Below are positions 17,153 to 26,014 of a DNA stretch of 64,000 bases, one piece after another. The notes under the pieces are model-generated. The model made no database searches. It worked only from the letters and a program-made list of their open reading frames with translations, and had not been told where the DNA came from. Source of the stretch: Niabella sp. Its GTDB lineage: Bacteria > Bacteroidota > Bacteroidia > Chitinophagales > Chitinophagaceae. Numbering within the stretch: the first letter of the stretch is position 1; each line of letters opens with the position of its first letter. The stretch lies in NCBI GenBank assembly GCA_017744715.1, contig JAGIAT010000005.1, positions 62,001-126,000 of the forward strand, written 5' to 3'. The translations under genes and the position numbers were made by a program.

Positions 17153-17692
17153 ATGGCTTTGGACCAGGCTCAATATAAACATGTTTTTGATCTTCATTAT
17201 GAGGCATTGTACGGGTATGCCTGCTCCATACTGAGGTCGGAAGTGTATGTAGAAGACATTTTACAGAATATTTTTATAAAGCTTTGGGAAACCCGCAATA
17301 CCATACAGGTGGCGTCGGTAAAAGCGTACCTGTATACAGCGGTGCGTAATGAGTGCCTCAATCAGCTAAAGCACAAAGGGGTGCAGGCGGTATATGCGCA
17401 TACCGCAAGGGTTACGGGAACGGAAGCTGATCATGGCAATAAGGCGGAGCAAAAGGAACTGCAGGAGCAGATCCAGGGGCTTTTAAATCGTCTTCCGGAG
17501 AAATGTGCCACTGTTTTTTATATGTGCCGGCAATTGGGACTGAGTTACCGGGAGGTGGCGGAAGAGCTGGGCCTGTCGGTAAAAACGGTGGAAAATCATA
17601 TGACAAAAGCATTGAAGTTCCTGCGCGGTGGCCTGGCGGCCTACCTGGTGAGCCTGCTGTTTTTATTCATTTATCAACTTTTCAATGTATAA
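17153..17692 (+). CDS. ECF RNA polymerase sigma factor (FecI-like)
   Basis: A 179-residue sigma-70 family protein. Region 2 reads DLHYEALYGYACSILRS and VEDILQNIFIKLWE (about 11-50). Region 4 reads LPEKCATVFYMCRQLGLSYR and VAEELGLSVKTVENHMTKAL (about 112-152). The C-terminal 20 residues are strongly hydrophobic (AYLVSLLFLFIYQLF), common in Bacteroidota ECF factors. Start ATG 17153 is chosen because the promoter ends at 17143. The FecR-type anti-sigma gene begins 3 nt after its stop, so the two are translationally linked. Confidence 0.93.
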   Translation: MALDQAQYKHVFDLHYEALYGYACSILRSEVYVEDILQNIFIKLWETRNTIQVASVKAYLYTAVRNECLNQLKHKGVQAVYAHTARVTGTEADHGNKAEQKELQEQIQGLLNRLPEKCATVFYMCRQLGLSYREVAEELGLSVKTVENHMTKALKFLRGGLAAYLVSLLFLFIYQLFNV

Positions 17693-17695
17693 GAT

Positions 17696-18640
17696 ATGGA
17701 GCATAAACTGATAGCCTACCATGAGCAGCTGTTGGATGCTTCGGAACGGAAAGCAGTAGAGCAATGGCTGCAGCAGGATCCTGCGCACCAGGGCATTTAT
17801 GATAAAACCATCCGGGTATGGGAACAATCCAGGAATCCATTGGCGTATACCTATTATAATAAAGAACGGGCCTGGGATAAAATCCGGGCGCAGATCGATC
17901 AGGCACCTGCGGTAAAGGATCGGGGGCGGATGGTTTCGCTGAAATGGTGGCGGGCAGCCGCCGTAGCCGCCTCCCTTGCAGGGATCGTATTGCTTTTCCT
18001 GGTATGGTATCGCTCCGCCCCCCCGGAAACAGCGTTGGGACCATATACGGCACATTTGAAAGATAACAGTACTGTTGAGTTATATGCGAACGCTGTATTG
18101 GAAATAGACCGGGCCTTTAATAAAAAAACAAGAACCGTAACGCTAAAAGGAGACGCGCGCTTTGATATCGCCCGGAACCCCGATAAGCCCTTCATTATCC
18201 ATAATAGTAACGCCATGGATGTGCAGGTGTTGGGTACATCCTTTACGATACAGCAGCGCACGGCGTTTAACACGGTATATGTACATTCCGGAAAGGTAAA
18301 GGCAACGCTGGGCAATCAAACCGTAACAGCGGTGGCCGGTCAAAAGATTGTACAGGACAATAAAACCCGCCAATTACAGCTGCGCGAGATCCGGACACCG
18401 ATTGAAACCGTATTGAAAACACAAACCATCCGGTGTAATAATATGCGCATCGACAGCCTGGCGAATATTCTGAAAGAGCTCTACAATGTCGATGTTCAGT
18501 TTGATCCCGCCATCGGCAGTAAACGGATCACGAGCACGTATTTATCCTATGAATCGCCGGAACAGGTAATGGAGAACATCGCACTGATGATCAATGCTAC
18601 CTGGCGTAAGCAAAACGACCATTATATCATTACTAAATAA
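17696..18640 (+). CDS. FecR family anti-sigma factor
   Basis: A 314-residue single-pass membrane regulator. The cytoplasmic N-terminus (about 1-80) has QWLQQDPAHQGIYDKTIRVWE, typical of the FecR N-domain. A transmembrane helix at about 87-103 (AAVAASLAGIVLLFLVWY) follows. The periplasmic FecR domain reads KGDARFDIARNPDKPF and VLGTSFTIQ, and a C-terminal DUF4974-type domain has NILKELYNVDVQFDP. It should hold the upstream sigma factor and receive a signal from an STN domain. Here the next gene supplies such an STN domain. Confidence 0.93.
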   Translation: MEHKLIAYHEQLLDASERKAVEQWLQQDPAHQGIYDKTIRVWEQSRNPLAYTYYNKERAWDKIRAQIDQAPAVKDRGRMVSLKWWRAAAVAASLAGIVLLFLVWYRSAPPETALGPYTAHLKDNSTVELYANAVLEIDRAFNKKTRTVTLKGDARFDIARNPDKPFIIHNSNAMDVQVLGTSFTIQQRTAFNTVYVHSGKVKATLGNQTVTAVAGQKIVQDNKTRQLQLREIRTPIETVLKTQTIRCNNMRIDSLANILKELYNVDVQFDPAIGSKRITSTYLSYESPEQVMENIALMINATWRKQNDHYIITK

Positions 18641-18646
18641 ACCTTT

Positions 18647-20380
18647 TTGAAAAAGTTCTTTTTTACCGCGCTGCTGTTTATTTCCGGCTTATGGGCATCC
18701 GCGCAGCCGGCCTTCCTGCAAAAAGTAATTACCGTCGATTTCAGAAATATTACCATGTATGAGGCGCTGATGCAGATTGAGGCAAAGGCCGGGTTTTATT
18801 TTTCCTACGACAACCAGCTGATCAAAAATCAAAAGCGGGTGTCTTTTACCGCATCCGATAAGCCGGTCCGGGAAATCCTGGATATGCTGTTTGATAACGA
18901 ATACCAGTATATTATTCAAAACAATAAGGTCGTAATCCGGAAAAAAGAGCTGCCGCATATCGTGGTGCAGGGCCGGTTTATTGATCATACAGATCAAACA
19001 CCGGTTGCTTATGTAAGCGTATATATACCCGAGCTGCAGATCGGAACCATGTCGGACGAACAGGGCTTTTTTTCGTTAAAGATGCCCCTTACGCAGCAGC
19101 TGGCTTTAACGGTAAACCGCATTTCTTATTATGATACCGTTTTAACGATCGACAGTAAAAACAATCCCGCACTAACCATTCCGTTGGTACCCCGGATCAT
19201 GGAAGAAAACGAAGTACGCATGACATCGGTACAGCGGCACTGGCTGGCGCGCAGGCTTATTGGTACACGCCAGCGCCTCAGCAGCATCAACCTTAAAAAT
19301 TATTTTTACCAGCAGAAATTCCAGTTAGGGCTGCTTCCCGGCATTGCTACCAAAAACGTACTGAAAGGGCAGCAGGAAAATAAACTGTCGTTTAATGTAC
19401 TGGGCGGATACGCCGCACAGGTAGATGCGCTGGAGATCGGAGGCCTGTTCAATATTGTGCAGAAACATGTCCGGTCGGTACAGGTGGGCGGCCTGGCAAA
19501 TCTTGTGGGCGGCAGCGTAAACGGCGTGCAGATCGGTGGTTTATATAATTATGCCGGGGATACGGTACGCGGATTACAGGTGGGTGGCCTGGCAAATGCC
19601 GACAAAGGCGCTGTAACCGGTTTGCAGATCGGCGGTTTATACAATGAAAGTAAAACCTTTACCGGGTTGCAGGTAGGAGGCATCATAAACAATGCAAGAC
19701 AGGTTGAAAAAGGAATGCAGCTGTCTGGTATTATGAACCGTACCCGCAAATTCGGAAGTGGTGTGCAGCTTTCGGGATTGGTAAATATTGCCGGAACAAT
19801 GGGCTCCGGCGTTCAGGTATCCGGCCTGGTAAACTATGCAAAAAAGATCAATGGCCTGCAGGTAGGGGTACTCAATATAGCCGATACGCTGCATGGGATA
19901 GCCTTGGGTCCCTTTAACTACCACCGGAATGGTAAGCATGCTTTTTCGGTTTCTGTACAGGAAAACGCCCAGGTCAATATCAGCTATAAATCGGGAAGTA
20001 AGGCCTTGTACAATATCCTGCAGGTGGGCTGGATGAATGCGTATACCCCGGTGCCCTATTACCTGTTCGGGTATGGACTGGGCAGCGAATGGACCTTAAA
20101 GCGGAACATAAAAATGGCGGCCGAGCTGGTAAATTTATTTTATACCCCGACACATGATTTTAACACCGATTACAACAACATCAGCTTTCAACCGCTGCTG
20201 ATCTGGCAGGTACATAACAAACTGCAGTTGTTTGCCGGTCCCCGGCTGCAATACCAGCTTCCGGCGCGCGATGCCGGGCAAGCGGCTTATAATGGCTTCC
20301 GGAAAAATATGATCTCTTTAAACGGCAACGCACGTAATCCCCTGGATCTTGGTTGTGTTGTAGGCGTAAATATTTTTTGA
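18647..20380 (+). CDS. STN + CarboxypepD_reg-like outer-membrane protein with GLQVGG repeats
   Basis: A 577-residue exported protein starting at TTG. MKKFFFTALLFISGLWASAQ is a clean signal peptide with no nearby ATG alternative. Domains in order: STN (about 27-100; VDFRNITMYEALMQIEAKAG, VREILDMLF), CarboxypepD_reg-like (about 105-170; PVAYVSVYIPE, ISYYDTVLTI) and a linker. Then come about ten 15-18-residue repeats with pattern [VLM]Q[VIL][GS]G[LI]xN (about 263-425), and a beta-rich C-terminus ending VGVNIF as in outer-membrane barrels. No TonB plug is visible. The repeats resemble the LA_2272-type surface repeat. It sits 6 nt after fecR, where a TonB receptor is usual. Confidence 0.85.
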   Translation: MKKFFFTALLFISGLWASAQPAFLQKVITVDFRNITMYEALMQIEAKAGFYFSYDNQLIKNQKRVSFTASDKPVREILDMLFDNEYQYIIQNNKVVIRKKELPHIVVQGRFIDHTDQTPVAYVSVYIPELQIGTMSDEQGFFSLKMPLTQQLALTVNRISYYDTVLTIDSKNNPALTIPLVPRIMEENEVRMTSVQRHWLARRLIGTRQRLSSINLKNYFYQQKFQLGLLPGIATKNVLKGQQENKLSFNVLGGYAAQVDALEIGGLFNIVQKHVRSVQVGGLANLVGGSVNGVQIGGLYNYAGDTVRGLQVGGLANADKGAVTGLQIGGLYNESKTFTGLQVGGIINNARQVEKGMQLSGIMNRTRKFGSGVQLSGLVNIAGTMGSGVQVSGLVNYAKKINGLQVGVLNIADTLHGIALGPFNYHRNGKHAFSVSVQENAQVNISYKSGSKALYNILQVGWMNAYTPVPYYLFGYGLGSEWTLKRNIKMAAELVNLFYTPTHDFNTDYNNISFQPLLIWQVHNKLQLFAGPRLQYQLPARDAGQAAYNGFRKNMISLNGNARNPLDLGCVVGVNIF

Positions 20381-20439
20381 CAGGGAGCGTAGGGGTAAAA
20401 CCACTTTAGGATGTATTACTGGTATACATTACTAAAGAT

Positions 20440-21456
20440 ATGAAAATAAAAAATTGCATTTTACTACCAGCATTCATCATTACCGGTTTTCAGCTTGCAG
20501 CACAGCAGGACGCAGGCAAAGCGGTTCATTTAGGGTTGGTTACTCCAATCAGTACCCAGGGCACATATGCCCGCGAAATAAGCCCCGCATTTGCATTGCA
20601 TGTATTGCAGGGCGTAAACCGTGATAACAAAGGCGCTTCTATTGCAGGATTACATACTACCCTTTATGGAAGCAACCGCGGTGTAATGATCAGCGGCCTG
20701 ATGAACCGGGTTAAAGGGTCAGACAAAGGCGTTGCCATTGCAGGCCTGGTAAATACCGCTCAAAACGGAAGAGGCATACAGGTTGCCGGATTGCACAACC
20801 AGAATACGGGCAACGGATTTATACAGGTGGGTGGGTTAAGCAATAGCAGCCACTACAGCCTGCTTCAGCTTGCCGGCCTGGTAAACAATACACATGATGC
20901 CGGTTACCAGATCGCGGGCCTTGTGAATAAAGCCAAAACGGTAAGGGGGGTGCAGTTGTCCGGCCTCGTCAATATTGCCGATAGTTCTTCATACCCCATT
21001 GGTATTTTAAACTTCATCAAAAACGGGGAGCAACAGATCGGCATACAGGTATACGATGATGTATCGGCAAGCGTATTGCTGCGTACAGGGAGTTATAAAA
21101 CCTACGGCATCATTGGCGCCGGCCTGGCAAGGGATCAGAAAAAAACGGTTTTTCAAATGGAAACGGGTTTAGGATACCGGATACCGCTGGCTAACCGCCT
21201 GCGCATGAATACAGAAGCTGTTATTATAGCACGTACCGATGTGCATAATTTTATCAAACATGTAGAATCGTTAAGAGTACTGGCAGGATGGAAGATCACC
21301 CCGGGACTGGAGCTCACCATTGGGCCGGCCATGTACCTCACCGAGCAATCCGATTCTGAATTGTTTGCCGGTCATTATATCTGGAAATTCAAAAAAAGAG
21401 AATCCTTCCTCCTGTTGGCACCGGGTGCTGTAGCAGGAATCAATATCCGTCTTTAA
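20440..21456 (+). CDS. Outer-membrane protein with GLQVGG-like repeats (partner of the STN protein)
   Basis: A 338-residue protein with signal peptide MKIKNCILLPAFIITGFQLA-AQ. Residues about 65-190 contain about eight repeats of the form [IVL]Q[VIL][AG]GLxN (GLMNRVKGSDKGVAIAGLVN, GIQVAGLHN, LQLAGLVN, VQLSGLVN). The C-terminal half is beta-strand rich (FQMETGLGYRIPL, LELTIGPAMYLTE) and ends GINIRL like an outer-membrane barrel. It is a paralogue of the C-terminal part of the upstream protein without STN and CarboxypepD_reg domains. Spacing of 59 nt suggests the same operon. Function unknown. Confidence 0.8.
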   Translation: MKIKNCILLPAFIITGFQLAAQQDAGKAVHLGLVTPISTQGTYAREISPAFALHVLQGVNRDNKGASIAGLHTTLYGSNRGVMISGLMNRVKGSDKGVAIAGLVNTAQNGRGIQVAGLHNQNTGNGFIQVGGLSNSSHYSLLQLAGLVNNTHDAGYQIAGLVNKAKTVRGVQLSGLVNIADSSSYPIGILNFIKNGEQQIGIQVYDDVSASVLLRTGSYKTYGIIGAGLARDQKKTVFQMETGLGYRIPLANRLRMNTEAVIIARTDVHNFIKHVESLRVLAGWKITPGLELTIGPAMYLTEQSDSELFAGHYIWKFKKRESFLLLAPGAVAGINIRL

Positions 21457-21490
21457 TTTATTCATCAAACATTTATAAAATCAGAACAAA

Positions 21491-22198
21491 ATGAAACAAA
21501 CACTTTTTTTAAGTTTTATTGCTGCATTGTTAACCCTGGCCCAGAGTTGTAAAAAGGTTTATCCCGATGGGCCTGCTGTAAGAGAAACCCGGAATGTGGC
21601 TGGGTTTGAAAAGATTGAAACCACCTTCAGCGCACATGTAGAATACCGCACCGGCACATCTAAAGTAGAAGTACTGGCTGCAGATAATATCCAACGTTAT
21701 GTGATCACAGAAGTGATCGGTGATAAGCTGGTAATTCGCACACCGAACAATGTATCCATCAAAAGAGGAAGTGTAACGGTGTATGTAACGGCGCCTGCAC
21801 TTACAGCGGTAACGCTCACCGGAAGCGGCAATTTTACGGCTATCGATGAGGTTGAAACGGCCGCGATGGATTTAAAACTTACCGGTTCCGGAAATGTGAC
21901 AATTGCCCGGTTAAAAGCCGCAACGCTGAACGCCCAGATCAGCGGCGACGGGGATATAAACATCAACAGCGGGGAAAACAATAACCAGGATGTAACCATT
22001 ACCGGAAGTGGCAACTACAATGCCCATCAAATGCAAAGCAAGGATACAAAAGCACGGATTACCGGTTCCGGAAATATTAAAGTGTGGGCAAAAGACCAGT
22101 TGAATGTAACCATTACGGGCAGCGGAAATCTGCGCTACGCAGGCACGCCCGTAATATCGGCGTCGGTTACCGGATCCGGAAATGTAAGGGCGCTCTGA
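21491..22198 (+). CDS. Head GIN domain (DUF2807) lipoprotein
   Basis: A 235-residue protein with a lipoprotein-type signal (LLTLAQSCKK, Cys near residue 20). DUF2807 forms a right-handed beta-solenoid-like head. Here the repeat is seen as LTGSGNFTAI, LTGSGNVTIA, ISGDGDINI, ITGSGNYNA, ITGSGNIKV, ITGSGNLRY and VTGSGNVRA. It begins FEKIETTFSAHVEYRTG as usual for the family. It follows the second repeat protein by 34 nt and probably belongs to the sigma-controlled cluster. Role unknown; a surface or periplasmic structural part is likely. Confidence 0.85.
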   Translation: MKQTLFLSFIAALLTLAQSCKKVYPDGPAVRETRNVAGFEKIETTFSAHVEYRTGTSKVEVLAADNIQRYVITEVIGDKLVIRTPNNVSIKRGSVTVYVTAPALTAVTLTGSGNFTAIDEVETAAMDLKLTGSGNVTIARLKAATLNAQISGDGDININSGENNNQDVTITGSGNYNAHQMQSKDTKARITGSGNIKVWAKDQLNVTITGSGNLRYAGTPVISASVTGSGNVRAL

Positions 22199-22430
22199 TA
22201 TTTTTAAAGCACGGCGTCGTTTAATAAATAGGTTATCCGGATACACAAATACATGCAGGTGATAAGGAAGCCGTACCTTATTACCTGCATATTGTTAACG
22301 TTCTTTAAACAAAAATTTTAAGGACACCTCATTCACAAAAACAGGATGCGGTTCAAAAAAGAAACCAACATTCCACCCCCGAAATCTTACGGCTCAGCCA
22401 CTATTGTTTTAAAAGGGTAAGGAACGCATC

Positions 22431-22438
22431 TATGTTTG
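22431..22438 (+). promoter_or_regulatory. -7 promoter box for the START-LytS/LytTR operon (TATGTTTG)
   Basis: TATGTTTG is a full -7 consensus match, 15 nt before the ATG of the START gene. Upstream there is a TTTT at about 22407-22410 but no clean -33 TTTG. The gap 22199-22430 shows no gene. Confidence 0.6.
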
Positions 22439-22453
22439 TAAAAAAAATAGTTT

Positions 22454-23077
22454 ATGAAAAAGATACTTTTCTTATGGCTGCTGATACTGGTTGGCAGTTT
22501 CTTAAACGCAGCGGCTCCGGCCGATTTTAAATGGGTGAAAACTTCTAACGGGATTATGTTGTATGAACGGTGGGTAATGCATAATGGGAATAAAGTAAGA
22601 GAGCTGAAAGTTTGTTTTGATGTGCCGGGAGCCGGTCTTTCAGATGTGGTAGGACTGTTGAAAGATGCCGGAAAAGGAAGTAGCTGGAATGTTCGCTCCA
22701 GCCAGTACAAGGTTACAAAAACGCCGGATGAGCATGTATGGTTAAACTATATCCGCTATTCCCTGCCATGGCCCATGGAAGATCAGGATTGCAGCCTGAA
22801 GTATTTTTACAATGCCACCACCGGAACCGCAGGCGCTCATACCATTTATTTTGAAAGTATTCAGCACCAGGTATATCCCCGGTTCAAAAATGTGACCCGC
22901 CTCGAGGGTACTTCCGGAAAATGGACGGTGGATCAATTGGAGAACGGGCCGTCGCGCATCACCTACCAGATCCTTACCAATAAAAGCGGTACGGTGCCCC
23001 GCTGGGTTTCCGACCCTATCGTATATGATAACATCCTTACAACGATGGCCCGCTTTAAATCGTTATTGCAACATTAA
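22454..23077 (+). CDS. START domain-containing lipid-binding protein, exported
   Basis: A 207-residue START-fold protein with a signal peptide (MKKILFLWLLILVGSFLNAA). Core features are FKWVKTSNGIMLYERW, VREIKV-like LKVCFDVPG, SWNVRSSQYKV, VWLNYIRYSLPWPMEDQDC, YFESIQHQVYPR and WVSDPIVYDNI. START domains bind sterols, phospholipids or other lipids in a helix-grip cavity. It is the first gene of a five-gene operon with two NAD(P)-dependent short-chain-type enzymes and a LytS/LytTR pair, so a lipid carrier or lipid-sensing role is possible. Confidence 0.87.
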   Translation: MKKILFLWLLILVGSFLNAAAPADFKWVKTSNGIMLYERWVMHNGNKVRELKVCFDVPGAGLSDVVGLLKDAGKGSSWNVRSSQYKVTKTPDEHVWLNYIRYSLPWPMEDQDCSLKYFYNATTGTAGAHTIYFESIQHQVYPRFKNVTRLEGTSGKWTVDQLENGPSRITYQILTNKSGTVPRWVSDPIVYDNILTTMARFKSLLQH

Positions 23078-23089
23078 TCAGTAGTGCAT

Positions 23090-23884
23090 ATGAATAAAAA
23101 GTATACAGTAATTACAGGCGCCAGTAGTGGATTGGGCAGTGCCTTTACGCTTTGCTGTGCCCGTTTAAAAATGAACCTGGTACTGATTGCACTTCCGGGA
23201 AGTACCATTAAGGCTACTGCCGAAGAGCTGGTTCGCCTGTATGGAATTGATGTACGCGTATTTGAATTTGACCTTACAAACCGAGTGGCGTTTGATGCGC
23301 ATATTGCCCTTATAAAACAAGCATATCCGGTCAACTTCCTGATCAACAACGCGGGCATGGGTGGAACGGTATCAATGCTGGATTGTTCCCCGCAGCTGAT
23401 CGATAAGATCATCCAGCTCAATATTGGTTGTACCGCCCTGCTTACGCGTGAACTGCTGCCGCAGTTGTTGCAACAGGAAAAAAGTTTTATTCTCAATATT
23501 GCAAGTATGGCGGCATTCTCGCCCATCGCCTATAAAACCGTTTATCCTGCATCAAAGGCATTTGTAGCCTCCTTTTCGCTGGGGCTCCGGGAAGAACTGC
23601 AGCAAAAGGGCGTATCTGTAAGCGTTGCGTATCCGGGACCGATTATGACGAATTCTGATACTTCCCGCAGGATCCTGTTGCAGGGTTATAAAGGGCGGCT
23701 CGGGCTTTTTTCTACTACCGACCTGGCCAGCCGGATCCTCCGGCAAACCCTGGCTGGTAGGGCAGAGATCGTTCCCGGCTGGTGGAACCGGATGAATCAT
23801 GCATTAATGGGACTGATTCCTTCAACGGTTAAAGTGCGCCTGATCTCCGGTGCCATCAAACGCGAATTACAACTAACACACTAA
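23090..23884 (+). CDS. Short-chain dehydrogenase/reductase
   Basis: A 264-residue classical SDR. It has GASSGLGSAF near residues 10-19, NNAGMGG near 86, NIASMAAFSP with the catalytic Ser near 139, and YPASKAF with Tyr/Lys near 152-156. Start ATG 23090 is preferred over a GTG at 23084. It lies 12 nt after the START gene and 2 nt before the next gene. The substrate cannot be told from sequence. The C-terminal region (RAEIVPGWWNRMNHALM) resembles SDRs close to 17-beta-hydroxysteroid dehydrogenase types. Confidence 0.88.
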   Translation: MNKKYTVITGASSGLGSAFTLCCARLKMNLVLIALPGSTIKATAEELVRLYGIDVRVFEFDLTNRVAFDAHIALIKQAYPVNFLINNAGMGGTVSMLDCSPQLIDKIIQLNIGCTALLTRELLPQLLQQEKSFILNIASMAAFSPIAYKTVYPASKAFVASFSLGLREELQQKGVSVSVAYPGPIMTNSDTSRRILLQGYKGRLGLFSTTDLASRILRQTLAGRAEIVPGWWNRMNHALMGLIPSTVKVRLISGAIKRELQLTH

Positions 23885-23886
23885 AT

Positions 23887-24879
23887 ATGCCCAAAGTATT
23901 GATTACAGGCGCCAGCGGATTGCTGGGATATAATGCTGCGCTGGAGTGCTGCAGAAATGGTTTTGAAGTACGGGTACTGATCCGGAAATCTTCAAATGCC
24001 GATTTGCTGAACGGACTTTTTTGTGAACTGTATTACGGTACCATTGAAGATGCTTCGGCCGTGAGCGAGGCGGTAAGCGGCTGTGATTACGTGGTGCATA
24101 CCGCCTCCCTTACAGAACAATGGGGGATCGGATTAGCGGAATATGAAGCGGTAAACATCCGGGGCACAGAAAATATTATTGAAGCCTGTATGCGGCACCA
24201 GGTAAAACGACTGATATATATCAGTACCGCCAATACAATTGCACCGGGTTCGCTCGAATATCCGGGTACGGAGTTGAACTCTTTTTCGCTTTTTAAGATC
24301 AACTCTCCCTATATCAATACCAAGTACATTGCTCAGCAAAAAGTGCTGGAAGCGGTGGTGGAAAAGGGGTTGCCGGCCGTGGTCCTGAATCCTACATTTA
24401 TGATCGGCGCTCATGATCAGAAGCCCAGTTCCGGCAAGCTGTTGAAATATGCATTGGGTAAAGGACTCCTGTTTTATCCTCCCGGAGGAAAGAATTTTGT
24501 ACATGTAAGGGATGTATGCCGGGCCATTGTTTTTGCCTGCAGGAACGGGGCAAACGGAGACTGCTTTCTTATTGCGGGTGAAAACCTGAGTTACCGGGAG
24601 TTTTTTGGGATCGTAAACCGGCTGGCACGTCAAAAAACGGTGCTGTTGCGTATCCCCGGGCTTGCCTTAAAGATCGGCGGGTTGCTGGGTACGGCTATGG
24701 GCCACTTGTTGGGCAGGCGGCTGAAACTGAACTATGCCTCGGCTTACTTATTGTGTTTGCAAAATTACTACTCCGGACAGAAAGCTTCAAGGGCATTGGG
24801 CCTGCAGTATACGCCAGTTGCTGTAGCCGTGGAAGAGGCGTTGGAATGGTTTCAAAAAAACGACAATACCCGCATATGA
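23887..24879 (+). CDS. NAD-dependent epimerase/dehydratase family protein (3-beta-HSD / dihydroflavonol reductase-like)
   Basis: A 330-residue extended SDR. It has GASGLLGYNAA near residues 7-17 and CDYVVHTASL near 67. LIYISTANTI carries the catalytic Ser/Thr near 116. YINTKYIAQQ provides YxxxK near 140-144. NPTFMIGAHD and FVHVRDVCRAI are typical of the 3-beta-hydroxysteroid dehydrogenase and DFR branch. It is tightly placed: 2 nt after the SDR and overlapping the next start by ATGA (24876-24879). A lipid or isoprenoid substrate is inferred from the START neighbour. Confidence 0.88.
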   Translation: MPKVLITGASGLLGYNAALECCRNGFEVRVLIRKSSNADLLNGLFCELYYGTIEDASAVSEAVSGCDYVVHTASLTEQWGIGLAEYEAVNIRGTENIIEACMRHQVKRLIYISTANTIAPGSLEYPGTELNSFSLFKINSPYINTKYIAQQKVLEAVVEKGLPAVVLNPTFMIGAHDQKPSSGKLLKYALGKGLLFYPPGGKNFVHVRDVCRAIVFACRNGANGDCFLIAGENLSYREFFGIVNRLARQKTVLLRIPGLALKIGGLLGTAMGHLLGRRLKLNYASAYLLCLQNYYSGQKASRALGLQYTPVAVAVEEALEWFQKNDNTRI

Positions 24880-26003
24880 TATTAGGTGCGCTGATAATAA
24901 TGTTACGGAGGATGACACGGCGGCAAATAGAACAATTGCTGCAGCATGTACTGGTAAAATACCTGGCAAGGATCATCATCCTCTATGGCTTTAGCGTGGT
25001 GTTCCGGTCTTTTGATATGTCCTTCACCACTGCGGCCGGAGCGTCCTTTTTCAGAGCGCAGTCCTTCAGTCTGATGTTCGTACTGCTCGGGTTGCTTATC
25101 TGGACGGCAGGGGAACGCCTGTCTGGGTTCCTGCAGCGGCGTACTGCTAAAAAGAGGTTCCCTTACACCATTATTGTTCCCTGTTTGGGCCTGGTGTTGT
25201 TTGGGATTTTTGCAGCCTTCCTTTTCGGACTTACCTACTCTTTTTTTGATATCTATTTCTTTGATAATTACGAGGCCTGGCAAAGCTTCCGTACATTGAG
25301 CTATGATCTTATTTTTGGCGCGTTTATTTTTTACCTGCTGATATTAAGCTTCAACGGCATCCTGTTTTATTATAAGAACTGGCAGGAAGCCCGTTTGAAT
25401 GCGGAGCGGTTAAAAAGGGAAAACATGCAGGCCCGGTACGATGTTTTAAAAAGCCAGATTGATCCGCACTTCTTTTTTAACTCGTTAAGTGTGCTAACCG
25501 GGCTTGTTTACAAGAGCGCCGACCTTTCTGCCGAATACATTACGCAGCTTTCAAAATGCTACCGTTATATCCTTGATCAGAAAGAAGAGAACCTGGTTTC
25601 GCTGCAGACCGAGTTGTCCTTCCTCGAATCGTACCTGTTCCTCATCCGCATTCGGCATCAGCACTCCATTGTTTTTCATATTGACGTGCCTTCCCAGCAA
25701 CAACAACATTCCTTGCTGCCGCCTTCGGCATTACAGATGCTGGTAGAGAATGCGGTTAAACATAACCGCTTTGCGGTGAATGATCCGTTGCATGTAAATA
25801 TCCGTTTTACAGATCAGCATATCATTGTAACCAATGACCTGCGAAAACGGAACGGGATCCGTTTCTCCACGGGGGTGGGGCTCTCCAATATCCGGAAACG
25901 GTATGAACTGATTACCGGGGAGCGGGTGGAGATCCTGGAGGCCGATGGCAGTTTTGTAGTGCGGCTTCCTTTTCTTTCAGAAACATTAAAAGACCAGTTT
26001 TAA
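24876..26003 (+). CDS. LytS-type sensor histidine kinase
   Basis: A 375-residue kinase. The N-terminal half has four hydrophobic membrane segments (ARIIILYGFSVVF, SLMFVLLGLLIWTA, LGLVLFGIFAAFLFGLTYSF, LIFGAFIFYLLILSF). The His-kinase domain has the phosphoacceptor IDPHFFFNSLSVLTGL near 195. The N-box is LPPSALQMLVENAVKHN near 290, and the G-box is GVGLSNIRKRYELI. The start is ATG 24876, overlapping the previous stop (ATGA), so translation is coupled. A longer frame from 24753 reads the previous gene out of frame. The cognate regulator follows after 11 nt. Confidence 0.93.
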   Translation: MILGALIIMLRRMTRRQIEQLLQHVLVKYLARIIILYGFSVVFRSFDMSFTTAAGASFFRAQSFSLMFVLLGLLIWTAGERLSGFLQRRTAKKRFPYTIIVPCLGLVLFGIFAAFLFGLTYSFFDIYFFDNYEAWQSFRTLSYDLIFGAFIFYLLILSFNGILFYYKNWQEARLNAERLKRENMQARYDVLKSQIDPHFFFNSLSVLTGLVYKSADLSAEYITQLSKCYRYILDQKEENLVSLQTELSFLESYLFLIRIRHQHSIVFHIDVPSQQQQHSLLPPSALQMLVENAVKHNRFAVNDPLHVNIRFTDQHIIVTNDLRKRNGIRFSTGVGLSNIRKRYELITGERVEILEADGSFVVRLPFLSETLKDQF

Positions 26004-26014
26004 ACAGCAACAAT

